From: Streptomyces yangpuensis
GTDB lineage: Bacteria; Actinomycetota; Actinomycetes; Streptomycetales; Streptomycetaceae
Assembly (NCBI RefSeq): GCF_001005295.1
Contig: NZ_LBMK01000005.1
Coordinates: 124,454 to 188,453 of the forward strand
DNA length: 64,000 bases
Reading direction: 5' to 3'
Below are positions 1-10,014 of this stretch, one piece after another (position 1 is the stretch's first letter; every line of letters begins with the position of its first letter). The position numbers were made by a program, and so were the translations under genes. The notes below the pieces were generated by a model that was not told the DNA's origin, ran no database searches, and worked only from the letters and a program-made list of their open reading frames with translations.

Positions 1-296
1 CCCTCCTCGCCGCCCTGTGGTTCGTGCCCTCGGCCGGCGCGACCGCCCCGGAAGCGGCGGGGACCACCTCCGCCGTACCCGTGGGCGCGAACGCCGCGGA
101 CACGGCCGACGGGGCGGCTCCCACCGGGACGATCACGGGCTCGGCGCCTTCCGCTTCGGGCGCGCGGGCGCAGTCCCTCTCGCTCGCGGACACCGGTTCC
201 GTGGACACCGCCCCCTATCTCCTGGGCGGCACCTTCTGCCTCGGCGTCGGAGCCGCCTTCGTGGCCTTCTCGGTACGCCGCTCCCCCGGCGCGTAG
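1..296 (+). CDS. C-terminal part of a small sortase-anchored cell-wall protein (5' end outside window)
   Basis: The frame is open from the first base, so the gene begins upstream. The first visible residues (LLAALWFVPSAGA) look like the end of a signal peptide. A low-complexity Ala/Thr/Gly/Ser stretch follows. The C-terminus is a sorting signal: LADTG near base 184, a hydrophobic segment, then a short RRSPGA tail. LAxTG is the motif used by Streptomyces class E sortases, for example on the long chaplins. The product is therefore probably exported and joined to peptidoglycan. Nothing else identifies its role. It converges on hutH, and a strong hairpin separates them. Confidence 0.7.
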   Translation, partial: LLAALWFVPSAGATAPEAAGTTSAVPVGANAADTADGAAPTGTITGSAPSASGARAQSLSLADTGSVDTAPYLLGGTFCLGVGAAFVAFSVRRSPGA

Positions 297-335
297 AGCG
301 CCCCGTACGGCGGCGAAGGCGCCCCCTGCGACGGC

Positions 336-379
336 GAAGGGCCGCCCCGGGAGAACCCGAGCTCCCGGGGCGGCCCTTC
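336..379. terminator. Bidirectional hairpin terminator between the surface-protein gene and hutH
   Basis: A perfect 18-bp inverted repeat (arms 336-353 and 362-379, GAAGGGCCGCCCCGGGAG and its complement) has an 8-base loop. It lies between two convergent stop codons, the usual place for a factor-independent terminator in Streptomyces, which often lacks a long T-run. Confidence 0.8.
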
Positions 380-404
380 AATCGTGCGGCGCGGGCGCCC
401 GCCG

Positions 405-1952
405 TCAGGCGAGCGGACCCGTCACCGGCTCCACCGCGGCGAGCAGCCCGCCCGTACGGACGAACGCGTCGGCGGCGGCCAGGTCGGGGGCGAGGAAACG
501 GTCCGGCCCGGGACCCTGCACGCCCGCCGCACGGGCGGCGGCGATCGCGGCCAGGCTGGCCGGGGCGGCCGTCAGGCCGTGGCGCAGCTCGATGGCGCGG
601 GTGGCCGCGTACAGCTCGATGGCGATGATCCGCGTCAGGTTGTCGACGGCGGTACGCAGCTTGCGCGCGGCCGACCAGCCCATCGAGACGTGGTCCTCCT
701 GCATGGCGGAGGAGGGGATCGAGTCGGCCGAGGCCGGCACCGCGAGCCGCTTCATCTCGCTGACCAGGGCGGCCTGCGTGTACTGGGCGATCATCAGACC
801 GGAGTCGACGCCGGCGTCGTCCGCGAGGAACGGCGGCAGGCCGTGGCTGCGGTTCTTGTCGAGCAGCCGGTCCGTGCGCCGCTCGGCGATGGAGCCGAGG
901 TCGGCCGCGGCGATGGCGAGGAAGTCCAGGACGTAGGCGACCGGGGCGCCGTGGAAGTTGCCGTTGGACTCCACGCGGCCGTCGGGCAGCACCACCGGGT
1001 TGTCCACGGCGGAGGCCAGCTCGCGCGAGGCGACCAGGGCGGCGTGCGCCATGGTGTCGCGGCCCGCGCCGGCGACCTGCGGGGCGCAGCGCACGGAGTA
1101 CGCGTCCTGCACGCGCGGCGCGGACTCCTCCTGGAAGTGCCCGGTCAGCCCGGAGCCCTTCAGCACGGCGGCCATGTTGGCGGCGGAGGCGCCCTGGCCG
1201 GGGTGCGGGCGGATGGCGTGCAGCTCGGGCTGGAGGACCTTGTCGGTGCCGAGCAGCGCCTCCAGGGTGAGGGCGGCGGTGATGTCGGCGGACTTGTAGA
1301 GCCGGTCGAGGTCGGCGAGGGCCATGACCAGCATGCCGAGCATGCCGTCGGTGCCGTTGAGGAGGGCGAGGCCCTCCTTCTCGCGGAGCTCGACGGGCTC
1401 GATGCCGTGCTCGGCGAGCAGCTCGCCGGCGGGGCGGACGGTGCCGTCGGGGCCCTCGGCGTCACCCTCGCCCATCAGCGCGAGGGCGCAGTGGGACAGC
1501 GGCGCCAGGTCGCCGGAGCAGCCCAGGGAGCCGTACTCGTGGACGACCGGGGTGATCCCGGCGTTGAGCACGTCGGCCATGGTCTGCGCCACGGAGGGGC
1601 GTACCCCTGTGTGCCCGGAGGCGACGGTCTTCAGGCGGAGGAACATCAGCGCGCGGACCACCTCGCGCTCGACGCGCGGGCCCATGCCGGCGGCGTGCGA
1701 GCGGACGATGTTGCGCTGGAGCTGGGCGCGCAGCTCGGGACTGATGTGCCGGGAGGCGAGGGCGCCGAACCCGGTGGACACCCCGTAGACGGGTTCGGGC
1801 TTGGCGGCCAGCGCGTCGACGATCTCGCGGGCGCGGGCGAGTGCGTCGAGCGCCTCGCCGGACAGCTCGACCCGTGCGTTGCCGCGGGCAACGGCGATGA
1901 CGTCCTCGGCGGTGGTACCGGACGTCCCCACCACGACAGTGTGCATATCCAT
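405..1952 (-). CDS. hutH: Histidine ammonia-lyase
   Basis: Cytoplasmic enzyme that converts L-histidine to trans-urocanate and ammonia, the first step of histidine utilisation. It is 515 aa, normal for the family. The catalytic Tyr lies in PVYGVSTGFG (about 53-62). The MIO-cofactor tripeptide lies in GSLGCSGDLAPL and reads Cys145-Ser146-Gly147 instead of the common Ala-Ser-Gly; the family signature allows Cys, and Streptomyces HutH, as I recall it, has it. I chose the ATG giving MDMHTVVVGTSG because it matches known Streptomyces HutH N-termini; an upstream in-frame start would add 12 residues. No other hut gene is adjacent, consistent with the scattered hut genes of Streptomyces. Confidence 0.97.
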   Translation of the reverse strand: MDMHTVVVGTSGTTAEDVIAVARGNARVELSGEALDALARAREIVDALAAKPEPVYGVSTGFGALASRHISPELRAQLQRNIVRSHAAGMGPRVEREVVRALMFLRLKTVASGHTGVRPSVAQTMADVLNAGITPVVHEYGSLGCSGDLAPLSHCALALMGEGDAEGPDGTVRPAGELLAEHGIEPVELREKEGLALLNGTDGMLGMLVMALADLDRLYKSADITAALTLEALLGTDKVLQPELHAIRPHPGQGASAANMAAVLKGSGLTGHFQEESAPRVQDAYSVRCAPQVAGAGRDTMAHAALVASRELASAVDNPVVLPDGRVESNGNFHGAPVAYVLDFLAIAAADLGSIAERRTDRLLDKNRSHGLPPFLADDAGVDSGLMIAQYTQAALVSEMKRLAVPASADSIPSSAMQEDHVSMGWSAARKLRTAVDNLTRIIAIELYAATRAIELRHGLTAAPASLAAIAAARAAGVQGPGPDRFLAPDLAAADAFVRTGGLLAAVEPVTGPLA

Positions 1953-2076
1953 ATTCAGCACCCTACGGATTGAATCGCTGCATGTCACTAGCTGGAACTG
2001 TCACGATCGGGCAGCCGCTGGACCCCTTACGGACGCACCCCTTACGAGCCGACGCGCCGGACATCCGGGCACACGG

Positions 2077-3195
2077 TCACTGGCGGCCGCGGAAGCGCCG
2101 CCGCTCCCCCGGAGCCTCCTGGGCGGCGGCGTCCGCCAGCCGCACCACGGCCGTGTCCCGGCCCGCCACCACCGGACCGGCCGAACGGGCCGCCTTGGCC
2201 TTGTACTGGGCTGCGTCCGCGAGCCGGAACAGCCGCCTGGAGGACTTCACCGGCCCGATCGGGTCCCCGGTGGAGGCCACCCCGCAGGCCACGCCCTCGC
2301 CCAGTTCCAGCTCGGCGGCGCGCACGCACAACTCCTCGCCGACCCGGACGACGTCGTCCGCCGACGGGCCGACCCCGACCAGGCAGAACTCGTCGCCGCC
2401 CAGGCGTGCCACCAGCGCGCCCGGCAGTATGGCCCCGCACAGGCTCAGCACCGACCCGAACCGCTCCAGCAGCCGGTCGCCCATGGCGTGCCCGAGGGTG
2501 TCGTTGACCTTCTTCAGGCCGTTCAGGTCACAGACGACGAGGCTGACGACGACGCCGGTCCGCCGGTGCTCCTCCAGGGCCTCGTCGAGGCGCATGTCGA
2601 CCGCCCGGCGGTTGGCGAGCCCGGTCAGCGGATCGGTGAAGGCGAGCCTGCGCGCCTCCTCCAGGCGCTCGTTCTGCGCGAGGCCGGCCGCGACCACGGC
2701 GGCGAGCACGGTGGCGAACTCCGCGTCGTCGCCGTCGAAGTCGGGCAGCCCCTCGTCCCGGGCGACGTACAGCTCGCCCCAGGCCCGGCCGCTGAGCACG
2801 ACGGGCGCGACCACGCACGTACCGCGGCCGCGGCGGCGCAGGGCCTCGCCGCGCCGCCCCGGCCGGTCGCCGGCGGCGCTCTCGACCCAGGCGTGCGGGC
2901 CGCCGCCGCCCACCCACCGCTCGTGCAGGAACTCGGTGATCTCGGGGAAGTCGTGCACCGGGTAGGACTCGTCCTCGGGGAACTCCTCCTCGCCCGCCCG
3001 CCGCTCGCCCTCGTTGACGAGCACCCGCAGACACCCCCGCTCCCGCTCCCACGCGGAGATCGCGGCGAACGAGCCGTCCATCGCCAGGCGCGCACCCCGC
3101 GCGGCCGCACGCACACTGTCGCGCGGCGTGCTCGCCGCGGCCATCGCCTGGGCGAGGCCCACCACGGCTCGCAGCCGCCCGTCAGCTCCCATCAC
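2077..3195 (-). CDS. cdgE: GAF-GGDEF diguanylate cyclase (CdgE-like)
   Basis: Predicted cytoplasmic enzyme making cyclic di-GMP from two GTP. In Streptomyces this signal feeds developmental control through BldD and WhiG/RsiG. Residues about 20-175 form a GAF-like sensor. The cyclase domain starts at DPLTGLANRR (188-197) and has an intact active-site loop GGDEF (266-270). The inhibitory I-site position five residues before the loop reads LPGA, not RxxD, so product inhibition by that site is unlikely. The start is GTG, with an ATG directly after it. The symbol comes from its position next to hutH (SCO4931/SCO4932 in S. coelicolor, from memory) and its GAF-GGDEF layout. Confidence 0.88.
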   Translation of the reverse strand: MMGADGRLRAVVGLAQAMAAASTPRDSVRAAARGARLAMDGSFAAISAWERERGCLRVLVNEGERRAGEEEFPEDESYPVHDFPEITEFLHERWVGGGGPHAWVESAAGDRPGRRGEALRRRGRGTCVVAPVVLSGRAWGELYVARDEGLPDFDGDDAEFATVLAAVVAAGLAQNERLEEARRLAFTDPLTGLANRRAVDMRLDEALEEHRRTGVVVSLVVCDLNGLKKVNDTLGHAMGDRLLERFGSVLSLCGAILPGALVARLGGDEFCLVGVGPSADDVVRVGEELCVRAAELELGEGVACGVASTGDPIGPVKSSRRLFRLADAAQYKAKAARSAGPVVAGRDTAVVRLADAAAQEAPGERRRFRGRQ

Positions 3196-3312
3196 CCCAG
3201 GTTAGGGAGTTTTGTCGGATTTTGAGATAAATGGCGCGAGTTTCGACGCGCCCAAGCTTTCCGCAGGGCGACCCGAGGCGCCGCCGGGGCCCGGCGGCGC
3301 CGGGTCAGGCGC

Positions 3313-4110
3313 CTACTCCCCCGGCCAGTTCGGCGTGCGCTTCTCGTTGAAGGCCGCCACGCCCTCCGCACGGTCACCGGAGAAGGCGACCGTCCGCCAG
3401 GCGGCGTCCTCGATCTCCAGCCCGGCCGCCAGGTCCATCCCGTGCCCCAGCCGCAGCGCGCGCTTGGCGGCCCGCAGGCCCACCGGCGAGTTCGCGGCCA
3501 TCCGCGACGCCAGGGCCAGTGCCTCGGCCGTGTCCTCGCCCGCCGGCACCACGGAGTCCACCAGGCCCAGGGAGAGCGCCTCGGCGGCCTCCACCCGGCG
3601 CGCGGTGAAAATCAGCTCGGCGGCCCGCGCCGCGCCCACGCGGCGCGGCAGCAGCTGCGTACCGCCGCCGCCGGGGATCACGCCCACCGAGACCTCGGGC
3701 AGGCCGACCACCGCGGTCTCGTCGGCGACGATCACGTCGCAGGCCAGGGCCAGCTCGAAGCCGCCGCCCAGCGCGAACCCGTGCACGGCCGCGACCGTCG
3801 GCATCGGCAGCTCCAGCACACCGCCGTAGGCACCGCGCGTGGTGGGCCGCTGCCGCACCAGCTCGGCGTCCGAGAGCGAGTTGCGCTCCTTGAGGTCGGC
3901 CCCGACGCAGAAGGCCCGCTCCGCGGCGGAGGAGAGCACGACCACCCGCACCGAACGGTCCGCGGCCAGCGCGGCGCAGGCCGCGCCGATCGCGCGGGCC
4001 ATGTCGGTCGACACCGCGTTCATGGCCTTGGGGCGGTCCAGGACCAGCTCCGCGACCCCGCCCTCGTGGCGGCGCACCACCACGAACTCCGACTCGAACT
4101 CGGACGCCAT
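3313..4110 (-). CDS. Enoyl-CoA hydratase/isomerase family protein
   Basis: Crotonase-fold enzyme of 265 aa, expected to hydrate 2-enoyl-CoA in fatty-acid or related acyl-CoA breakdown. The oxyanion hole is visible around FCVGADLKE (67-75) and GFALGGG (111-117). Both catalytic glutamates of true hydratases are present: E119 (GGGFELALACD) and E139 (LPEVSVG). The start is the ATG giving MASEFESEFVVV, 7 bases after a GGAGGG ribosome site; the frame stays open far upstream but that part is non-coding. The exact substrate cannot be read from sequence. It lies close to the acyl-CoA carboxylase genes. Confidence 0.92.
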   Translation of the reverse strand: MASEFESEFVVVRRHEGGVAELVLDRPKAMNAVSTDMARAIGAACAALAADRSVRVVVLSSAAERAFCVGADLKERNSLSDAELVRQRPTTRGAYGGVLELPMPTVAAVHGFALGGGFELALACDVIVADETAVVGLPEVSVGVIPGGGGTQLLPRRVGAARAAELIFTARRVEAAEALSLGLVDSVVPAGEDTAEALALASRMAANSPVGLRAAKRALRLGHGMDLAAGLEIEDAAWRTVAFSGDRAEGVAAFNEKRTPNWPGE

Positions 4111-4451
4111 AGGACCCTCCCGGTTAACGAACGTTACGTCGGGATAGTAGGCGGGCCGCCCCGCGGTCCGCGACGCCCGGCGGCTCCGGAGCCGGACCGC
4201 GGCGGGCCCACGGCTCCGACCGCACCCCGGCCGCACCTTCCGGCCCCGCCGGGGCCGGGTGCGTGCCGGGGCGATCCCCGCAGGGCGCCGAACGCACCGC
4301 TGCCGCGCTGTCCGGCCCCGAGAACCGTTCGGCGCCCGAGGAGACGCCCCGGCGGGCGCCCGGCCCCACCGAAGCCGGGCTCGCGCCCCCGCTCCGGACC
4401 GGCGGGCCACGCGTACGGGCGTCCCGACCGCACCGCGAGGTGCGGGCGGTG
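4111..4451. other. Intergenic stretch, no gene recognised
   Basis: About 340 bp of very GC-rich DNA between the 3' end of cya and the start of the hydratase gene. I see no start with a ribosome site and no protein-like codon pattern. Short GC-rich inverted repeats are frequent but none is a clear terminator. The end near 4111-4145 must carry the hydratase promoter region. Confidence 0.5.
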
Positions 4452-5618
4452 TCAGCGGCGCTTGCGGCGCGTCAGCGACCAGGGCTCGACGACACCCAGG
4501 CCACGCACCGGCCGCTGCCACATCGGCTGGAGGGCGAACCGGTAGGCCGCGCCCTCGTCGGGCTCCGCCTCCGCCTCCTTCTCCGACACCGGCGCCGCGC
4601 CGGTCCGGGACAGCTCCTCCGCCATCGCGCCGTCCACCAGCACGGCGTCCTTGGGGGCTATGGACGTCAGCCGGCTCGCGAGGTTCACCGTCGTCCCGAA
4701 GACGTCGCCCATCCGGGTCGTCACCGTGCCGAAGGCGATCCCGACCCGCAGCTCGGGCATCTGCGCGTCGGCCTCCATCGTCTCGATGAGCCGCAGCGCG
4801 ATCTCCGCCGCCGTCGCCGCGTCGTCGGCGACGTACAGCACCTCGTCGCCGAGCGTCTTGATCAGCCGGCCGCCGTACGCGGCCACCAGGTCCGCCGCGG
4901 TCGTCTCGAAGGACTCGACCAGCTCGCCGAGCTCCTCCTCCTCCAGGCGGCGGGTCAGGCGGGTGAAGCCCACCAGGTCGGCGAAGCCCACCGCGAGCCG
5001 CCGGTCGACCATCTCCTCGTCGTCCGCGACCTGCACCACCCGTCCGGTGGCCGCCGCCAGCTGGCGCCGCCACACGTAGACGAGGAACTCCTCCAGCTCC
5101 GGCAGCAGCAGCTCGACCAGGGGGTACGTGACCTCCGTACGGGTCATCCCCGGCTCCGGCGGCTCCGTGAGCCCCTCCAGGAACGAGTCGATCTGCCACT
5201 CCGCCAGCCGCGCCGTGGTCTGCCCGGTGGACCGCGCCACCTGCACCGCCATCGGCTCCGACAGCAGCCCGGCCTCCACCAGACCGGCGAGCCGGCGCAG
5301 GGCCAGTACGTCGGCCTCCGTCAGCGCCCTGGCCTGGCCGATGTCGGCGAAGCCCATGGCCCGCCAGAAGCGGGAGGCGAGCTCCATCGACACCCCGGCG
5401 CTGCGGGCGGCCTGGAAGGGCGTGTAGCGGCGCTCGGCGCCGAGGATCAGCTGCTCCAGGCGGATCGCGAGGGGATCCGCCGTCGGCTGCACGGTGTGGT
5501 CGACCTCGTGGTGGGGAGTGTGCTGGTCGCGCCCGATCGGGGTGCCCGGACCGCTGGGCCCGGAGGCGGACGCGCCGGAGGCAGAGTCGTCGACGGTCAA
5601 GGGCCGCCTCCTGTCCAT
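4452..5618 (-). CDS. cya: Class III adenylate cyclase
   Basis: Makes cAMP from ATP. In Streptomyces this cyclase supports spore germination and development. The 388-aa protein has a variable N-terminus and an adenylate-cyclase regulatory region (about 50-190, including a segment typical of actinobacterial cyclases), then the catalytic domain from about 208. Metal-binding Asp213 (FADLVGFT) and Asp258 (TLGDEV), adenine-selecting Lys254 and Asp305, and transition-state Asn312 and Arg316 (VNLASR) are all present, so it should be an active, ATP-specific enzyme. No membrane segment is evident. The ribosome site at this ATG is weak. Position and architecture match S. coelicolor cya (SCO4928, from memory). 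Confidence 0.94.
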   Translation of the reverse strand: MDRRRPLTVDDSASGASASGPSGPGTPIGRDQHTPHHEVDHTVQPTADPLAIRLEQLILGAERRYTPFQAARSAGVSMELASRFWRAMGFADIGQARALTEADVLALRRLAGLVEAGLLSEPMAVQVARSTGQTTARLAEWQIDSFLEGLTEPPEPGMTRTEVTYPLVELLLPELEEFLVYVWRRQLAAATGRVVQVADDEEMVDRRLAVGFADLVGFTRLTRRLEEEELGELVESFETTAADLVAAYGGRLIKTLGDEVLYVADDAATAAEIALRLIETMEADAQMPELRVGIAFGTVTTRMGDVFGTTVNLASRLTSIAPKDAVLVDGAMAEELSRTGAAPVSEKEAEAEPDEGAAYRFALQPMWQRPVRGLGVVEPWSLTRRKRR

Positions 5619-5679
5619 TCCGTGCGCGCTGCCCTGCCGAACCGGGTGATCACCACGAGCAGCGGGATCGCCTAAACCA

Positions 5680-5697
5680 TACGGCAGGTGTGCCGTA
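5680..5697. promoter_or_regulatory. Inverted repeat upstream of cya
   Basis: TACGGCA (5680-5686), 4-base spacer, TGCCGTA (5691-5697). It lies about 60 bases upstream of the cya start codon and could be an operator or short hairpin. No known regulator motif was recognised. Confidence 0.35.
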
Positions 5698-5821
5698 GCT
5701 CACTCCCCCTCCCCGGGGCGGATCCGGGCCGGGCCCGGGCTCCGCGCGGCGGCGCATGAGGCCGTACGCACCCGAAACGCGGCATTCCACGCACTCCGCC
5801 GTACGCCCGGCCTCTCCCGCG

Positions 5822-6688
5822 TCAGTGCACGGATCGCAGGTGGACGACGTCACCCGCCCCCACGGCCTCGTGGGTCCCTTCGGCCGTACGGATCACCAGG
5901 CGGCCATCGGTGTCGACGGCTTCGGCCGTTCCGGTGAGGGTGCGCCCGCCGGGGAGCTCCGCGCGCACGTGCCGGCCGAGGGTGGCGCAGCCCGCCGCGT
6001 AGGTCTCCTGGAGTCCGCTGGCGGCCGGGTCGCCACCGGCGGCGCGCCAGTTCCCGTACCACTCCTCCAGGGAGCGCAGTACGGCCTTCAGCAGCGGCTC
6101 GCGGTCGGTGACGGTGGCCTTGGCCAGCAGCAGCGACCCGGCGGCTGGCACCGGGAGCTCCTCCTCGGTGAGGGTGACGTTGAGCCCGATCCCGATGACG
6201 ATGCCGTCCGCGGTGCGCTCGGCGAGGATGCCGCCGGCCTTGCGTTCCTCGCCCTCGACCGTGACCAGCAGGTCGTTGGGCCACTTGAGTGCGGTGTCCA
6301 CTCCGGCGGCCCGGGAGAGCCCGGTCGCGGTGGCCACGCCCGCCAGGAGGGTCAGCCACCCCCACTGCTCCTGCGGCACCGCGTCGCCCGGCTTGAACAG
6401 CACGGAGAAGAACAGCCCGGAGCGGGCCGGAGCGACCCAGCTCCGGTCGAGCCGGCCCCGTCCGGCGCTCTGCTCCTCGGCGACGAGCACGGCCCCCTCG
6501 GGCAGCCCGGCCGCCCGCGTGGCAAGGTCGGTATTGGTGGACCCGGTGGAGGCGACCACCTCCACGGAGGTCCACAGCCCGTCCCCGGTGACGAGGGCCC
6601 GCCGCAGCGCTGCGGCATTGAGCGGCGGCCGGTCCAGGCTCGACCAGCGACCGGCGGAAGCACCTGCTGATGCATCTGATGGCGTCAT
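5822..6688 (-). CDS. birA: Biotin--[acyl-CoA carboxylase] ligase (class I BirA)
   Basis: Attaches biotin to the conserved lysine of biotin carboxyl carrier domains by way of biotinyl-AMP. The partner here is the AccA2-type alpha subunit encoded at 10497-12260. The 288-aa protein has the biotin/ATP loop GRGRLDRSW (76-84), KWPNDL (135-140) and KAGGIL starting at K150, followed by a small C-terminal SH3-like domain. There is no N-terminal helix-turn-helix, so it is a class I enzyme without repressor function. It is transcribed divergently from pccB. The ATG giving MTPSDASAG was chosen; the longer upstream frame has no protein character. Confidence 0.95.
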   Translation of the reverse strand: MTPSDASAGASAGRWSSLDRPPLNAAALRRALVTGDGLWTSVEVVASTGSTNTDLATRAAGLPEGAVLVAEEQSAGRGRLDRSWVAPARSGLFFSVLFKPGDAVPQEQWGWLTLLAGVATATGLSRAAGVDTALKWPNDLLVTVEGEERKAGGILAERTADGIVIGIGLNVTLTEEELPVPAAGSLLLAKATVTDREPLLKAVLRSLEEWYGNWRAAGGDPAASGLQETYAAGCATLGRHVRAELPGGRTLTGTAEAVDTDGRLVIRTAEGTHEAVGAGDVVHLRSVH

Positions 6689-6769
6689 GCAACCCACAGT
6701 AGGTGTGTCAAACGCCGCACTGCCGAGCGCCATGCCCGCCGATACGCTACGCACCAGTAGCCAGCAGTA

Positions 6770-6783
6770 GTCAATCAATTGAC
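6770..6783. promoter_or_regulatory. Inverted repeat in the birA/pccB divergent promoter region
   Basis: GTCAAT-CA-ATTGAC sits in an A/T-richer patch between the two start codons and overlaps TTGAC hexamers that could serve as -35 elements. It is a candidate operator or promoter site; no experimental match is known to me. Confidence 0.35.
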
Positions 6784-6819
6784 CAGGCAGTTGACACCAT
6801 GCAGGGAGCCGCGACCCCG

Positions 6820-8412
<1,593 letters not shown>

Positions 8413-8430
8413 TCCCTCCAGGAGGTCACC

Positions 8431-8643
8431 GTGGTGATCAAGGTCGTCAAGGGCAATCCGACCCCTGAGGAGCTGGCCGCCGCACTGGCGGTGGTCCAGG
8501 CGCGCGCGGCGCTGCTGGCTTCGGCGGCACCGTCGGGCGCCCCGCAGGTCGCGGACGAGTGGTCGACGCCGGCCCGGGTGGCCCGGCGCAGGCTGCCGCA
8601 GCCGGGACCGCGGGCCTGGGGCCGGACGTACTGGCCCGGGTAG
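8431..8643 (+). CDS. pccE: Acyl-CoA carboxylase epsilon subunit
   Basis: Small non-catalytic subunit (70 aa) that stabilises and activates actinobacterial acyl-CoA carboxylase complexes. The N-terminal segment IKVVKGNPTPEELAAALAVV is characteristic of the family. The C-terminal half is a variable Ala/Pro/Arg-rich tail ending in a W-x-x-x-Y-W pattern. It starts at a GTG pair 5 bases after AGGAGG and lies 18 bases downstream of pccB, so the two are co-transcribed. Confidence 0.92.
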   Translation: MVIKVVKGNPTPEELAAALAVVQARAALLASAAPSGAPQVADEWSTPARVARRRLPQPGPRAWGRTYWPG

Positions 8644-8725
8644 AGCCGGCATGTGGTGAACGCGGGGCGGCGCTTGAGTACCCGTACTCAGGCGCCGCGC
8701 CGGTCCGCGGGGCCAGGATCGGAAC

Positions 8726-8860
8726 ATGCTCTGGTCCGACCCGAAGAACGAGCCGCCCAAGGACATGCGCGACGCGCAGGCGATGATCCGGCGGCTCACC
8801 GTGGTGCTCGCTCTCGCCATGCTCGTGGTGGTCTACGTCCTCGGCGTGAGCCACTTCTGA
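8726..8860 (+). CDS. Small single-pass membrane protein
   Basis: A 44-aa frame starts [18 protein letters not shown] and continues with one hydrophobic helix ([18 protein letters not shown]) and a short SHF end. The positively flanked helix and Streptomyces-like codon use support a real gene. It lies between pccE and maf in the same direction, where I recall a comparable small gene in related genomes. No function is known. No strong ribosome site precedes the ATG, which lowers confidence. Confidence 0.6.
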   Translation: MLWSDPKNEPPKDMRDAQAMIRRLTVVLALAMLVVVYVLGVSHF

Positions 8861-8870
8861 GCCGCCCGTG

Positions 8871-8924
8871 CCCGCAGCCGCAGCCGCACCCGCACCCGCA
8901 CCCGCACCCGCACCCGCACCCGCA
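8871..8924. repeat. Hexanucleotide microsatellite (CCCGCA) before maf
   Basis: Nine consecutive hexamers of form SCCGCA. The last six are perfect CCCGCA, with two GCCGCA variants near the start. It lies in the 80 bases between the small membrane-protein stop and the maf ATG. Read in the maf frame it would encode an Ala-Pro run, but conserved Maf starts after it. Confidence 0.9.
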
Positions 8925-8939
8925 CCTACGATGGCGGGC

Positions 8940-9560
8940 ATGACTGCCACACCCCAGCCCGCGAGCGTGCGCAAGCTCGTCCTCGCCTCCGCCTCCCCCG
9001 CCCGGCTGAACCTGCTGCGGCAGGCCGGCCTCGCCCCGCACGTGATCGTCAGCGGCTTCGACGAGGACACCCTCGACCACGACGAGCCGGCCGAGCTGGC
9101 ACTGGCGCTGGCCGAGGCGAAGGCGGCCGTCGTCGCGGGCCTGGACGAGGCCTCGGGCGCCCTGGTGATCGGCTGCGACTCGGTGCTGGAGCTGGACGGC
9201 GAGGCGCTCGGCAAGCCCGCGGACGCCGAGGAGGCCACCGCGCGCTGGAAGGCGATGCGCGGCAGGGCCGGCGTGCTGCGCACCGGGCACTGTGTGATCG
9301 ACACGGCGACGGGGCGGCGGGTCTCGGCCACGGCGTCGACGACGGTCCGCTTCGGCGAGCCGACGGACGCGGAGGTCGCGGCGTACGTGGCGAGCGGCGA
9401 GCCGCTGCACGTGGCGGGGGCGTTCACCCTGGACGGGCTGTCGGCGCCGTTCATCGACGGCATCGACGGGGATCACGGCAACGTGATCGGCCTGTCGATG
9501 CCGCTGCTGCGCTCACTGCTGGGCGAACTGGACGTGTCCATCACGGACTTGTGGGCTTGA
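8940..9560 (+). CDS. maf: Maf-family nucleotide pyrophosphatase
   Basis: Maf/YceF/YhdE proteins hydrolyse non-canonical or selected nucleoside triphosphates to the monophosphate and pyrophosphate, and have been linked to septum inhibition. The 206-aa product has the N-terminal ASxSPAR motif ([12 protein letters not shown]), the FDED segment, [17 protein letters not shown] with the catalytic acidic residue, and [11 protein letters not shown] near the end. I start it at the second ATG (MTATPQPAS). Upstream in-frame starts would only add repeat-encoded Pro/Ala. Its last 20 bases overlap the convergent membrane-protein gene. Confidence 0.92.
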   Translation: MTATPQPASVRKLVLASASPARLNLLRQAGLAPHVIVSGFDEDTLDHDEPAELALALAEAKAAVVAGLDEASGALVIGCDSVLELDGEALGKPADAEEATARWKAMRGRAGVLRTGHCVIDTATGRRVSATASTTVRFGEPTDAEVAAYVASGEPLHVAGAFTLDGLSAPFIDGIDGDHGNVIGLSMPLLRSLLGELDVSITDLWA

Positions 9561-10014
9561 GCTCCCCGAACGGCGGCGGGGCGTCCTCGACCGGGCCCTC
9601 GCCGTCGGCCTGCCGGGCGGTGGCGGGGTAGAGCGTCAGGATCAGTACGAGCAGGCACAGGATCAGCATCAGCGTCGCGAAGGCCGCCCAGCCGACCAGG
9701 CCGACGGCGAGCATGCCGAGCACCGCGTGGGTGACGGCGGCGGTGATGAGCACGACCCGGGCGAACCGGCCCGGCGGGCGGTCGCGCAGCGCGGCGAGGG
9801 CGCAGAGCACGGCGCACAGCAGAAGGAAGGCGCCCATGCCCGCCCCCATGACGTAGGTGGCCTTGGACATCACGTCCGGGTCGCTGCCCGCGATGGACAT
9901 CGACTGGTTGGCCGTGGTCCGGCCCAGCACGATGTGGACGAGCACCAGCACGGCGGCTTCCGCGACCAGCACGATCGCGGCCAGTCCGGCCACGAGTCTT
10001 CGCACCACGTGCAC
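9541..10014 (-). CDS. Integral membrane protein, function unknown
   Basis: The 157-aa protein has four predicted hydrophobic helices: about residues 6-30, 58-76, 85-103 and 104-128. Between helices 1 and 2 is a polar loop ([18 protein letters not shown]). The C-terminal tail is acidic and Pro-rich. It resembles small conserved actinobacterial membrane proteins of unknown function. The start is GTG after a G-rich ribosome site. The 3' end overlaps maf by 20 bases on the opposite strand. No catalytic motif was seen. Confidence 0.8.
   Translation of the reverse strand: MHVVRRLVAGLAAIVLVAEAAVLVLVHIVLGRTTANQSMSIAGSDPDVMSKATYVMGAGMGAFLLLCAVLCALAALRDRPPGRFARVVLITAAVTHAVLGMLAVGLVGWAAFATLMLILCLLVLILTLYPATARQADGEGPVEDAPPPFGELKPTSP

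Noticed and set aside
4134-4433. Small reverse frame in the cya-hydratase gap
   Set aside because: Arg/Gly/Pro-rich, no ribosome site, no recognisable similarity.
8868-8939. Longer Maf N-terminus encoded by the hexamer repeat
   Set aside because: Would add only Ala/Pro before the conserved Maf start. The ATG at 8940 matches family length.
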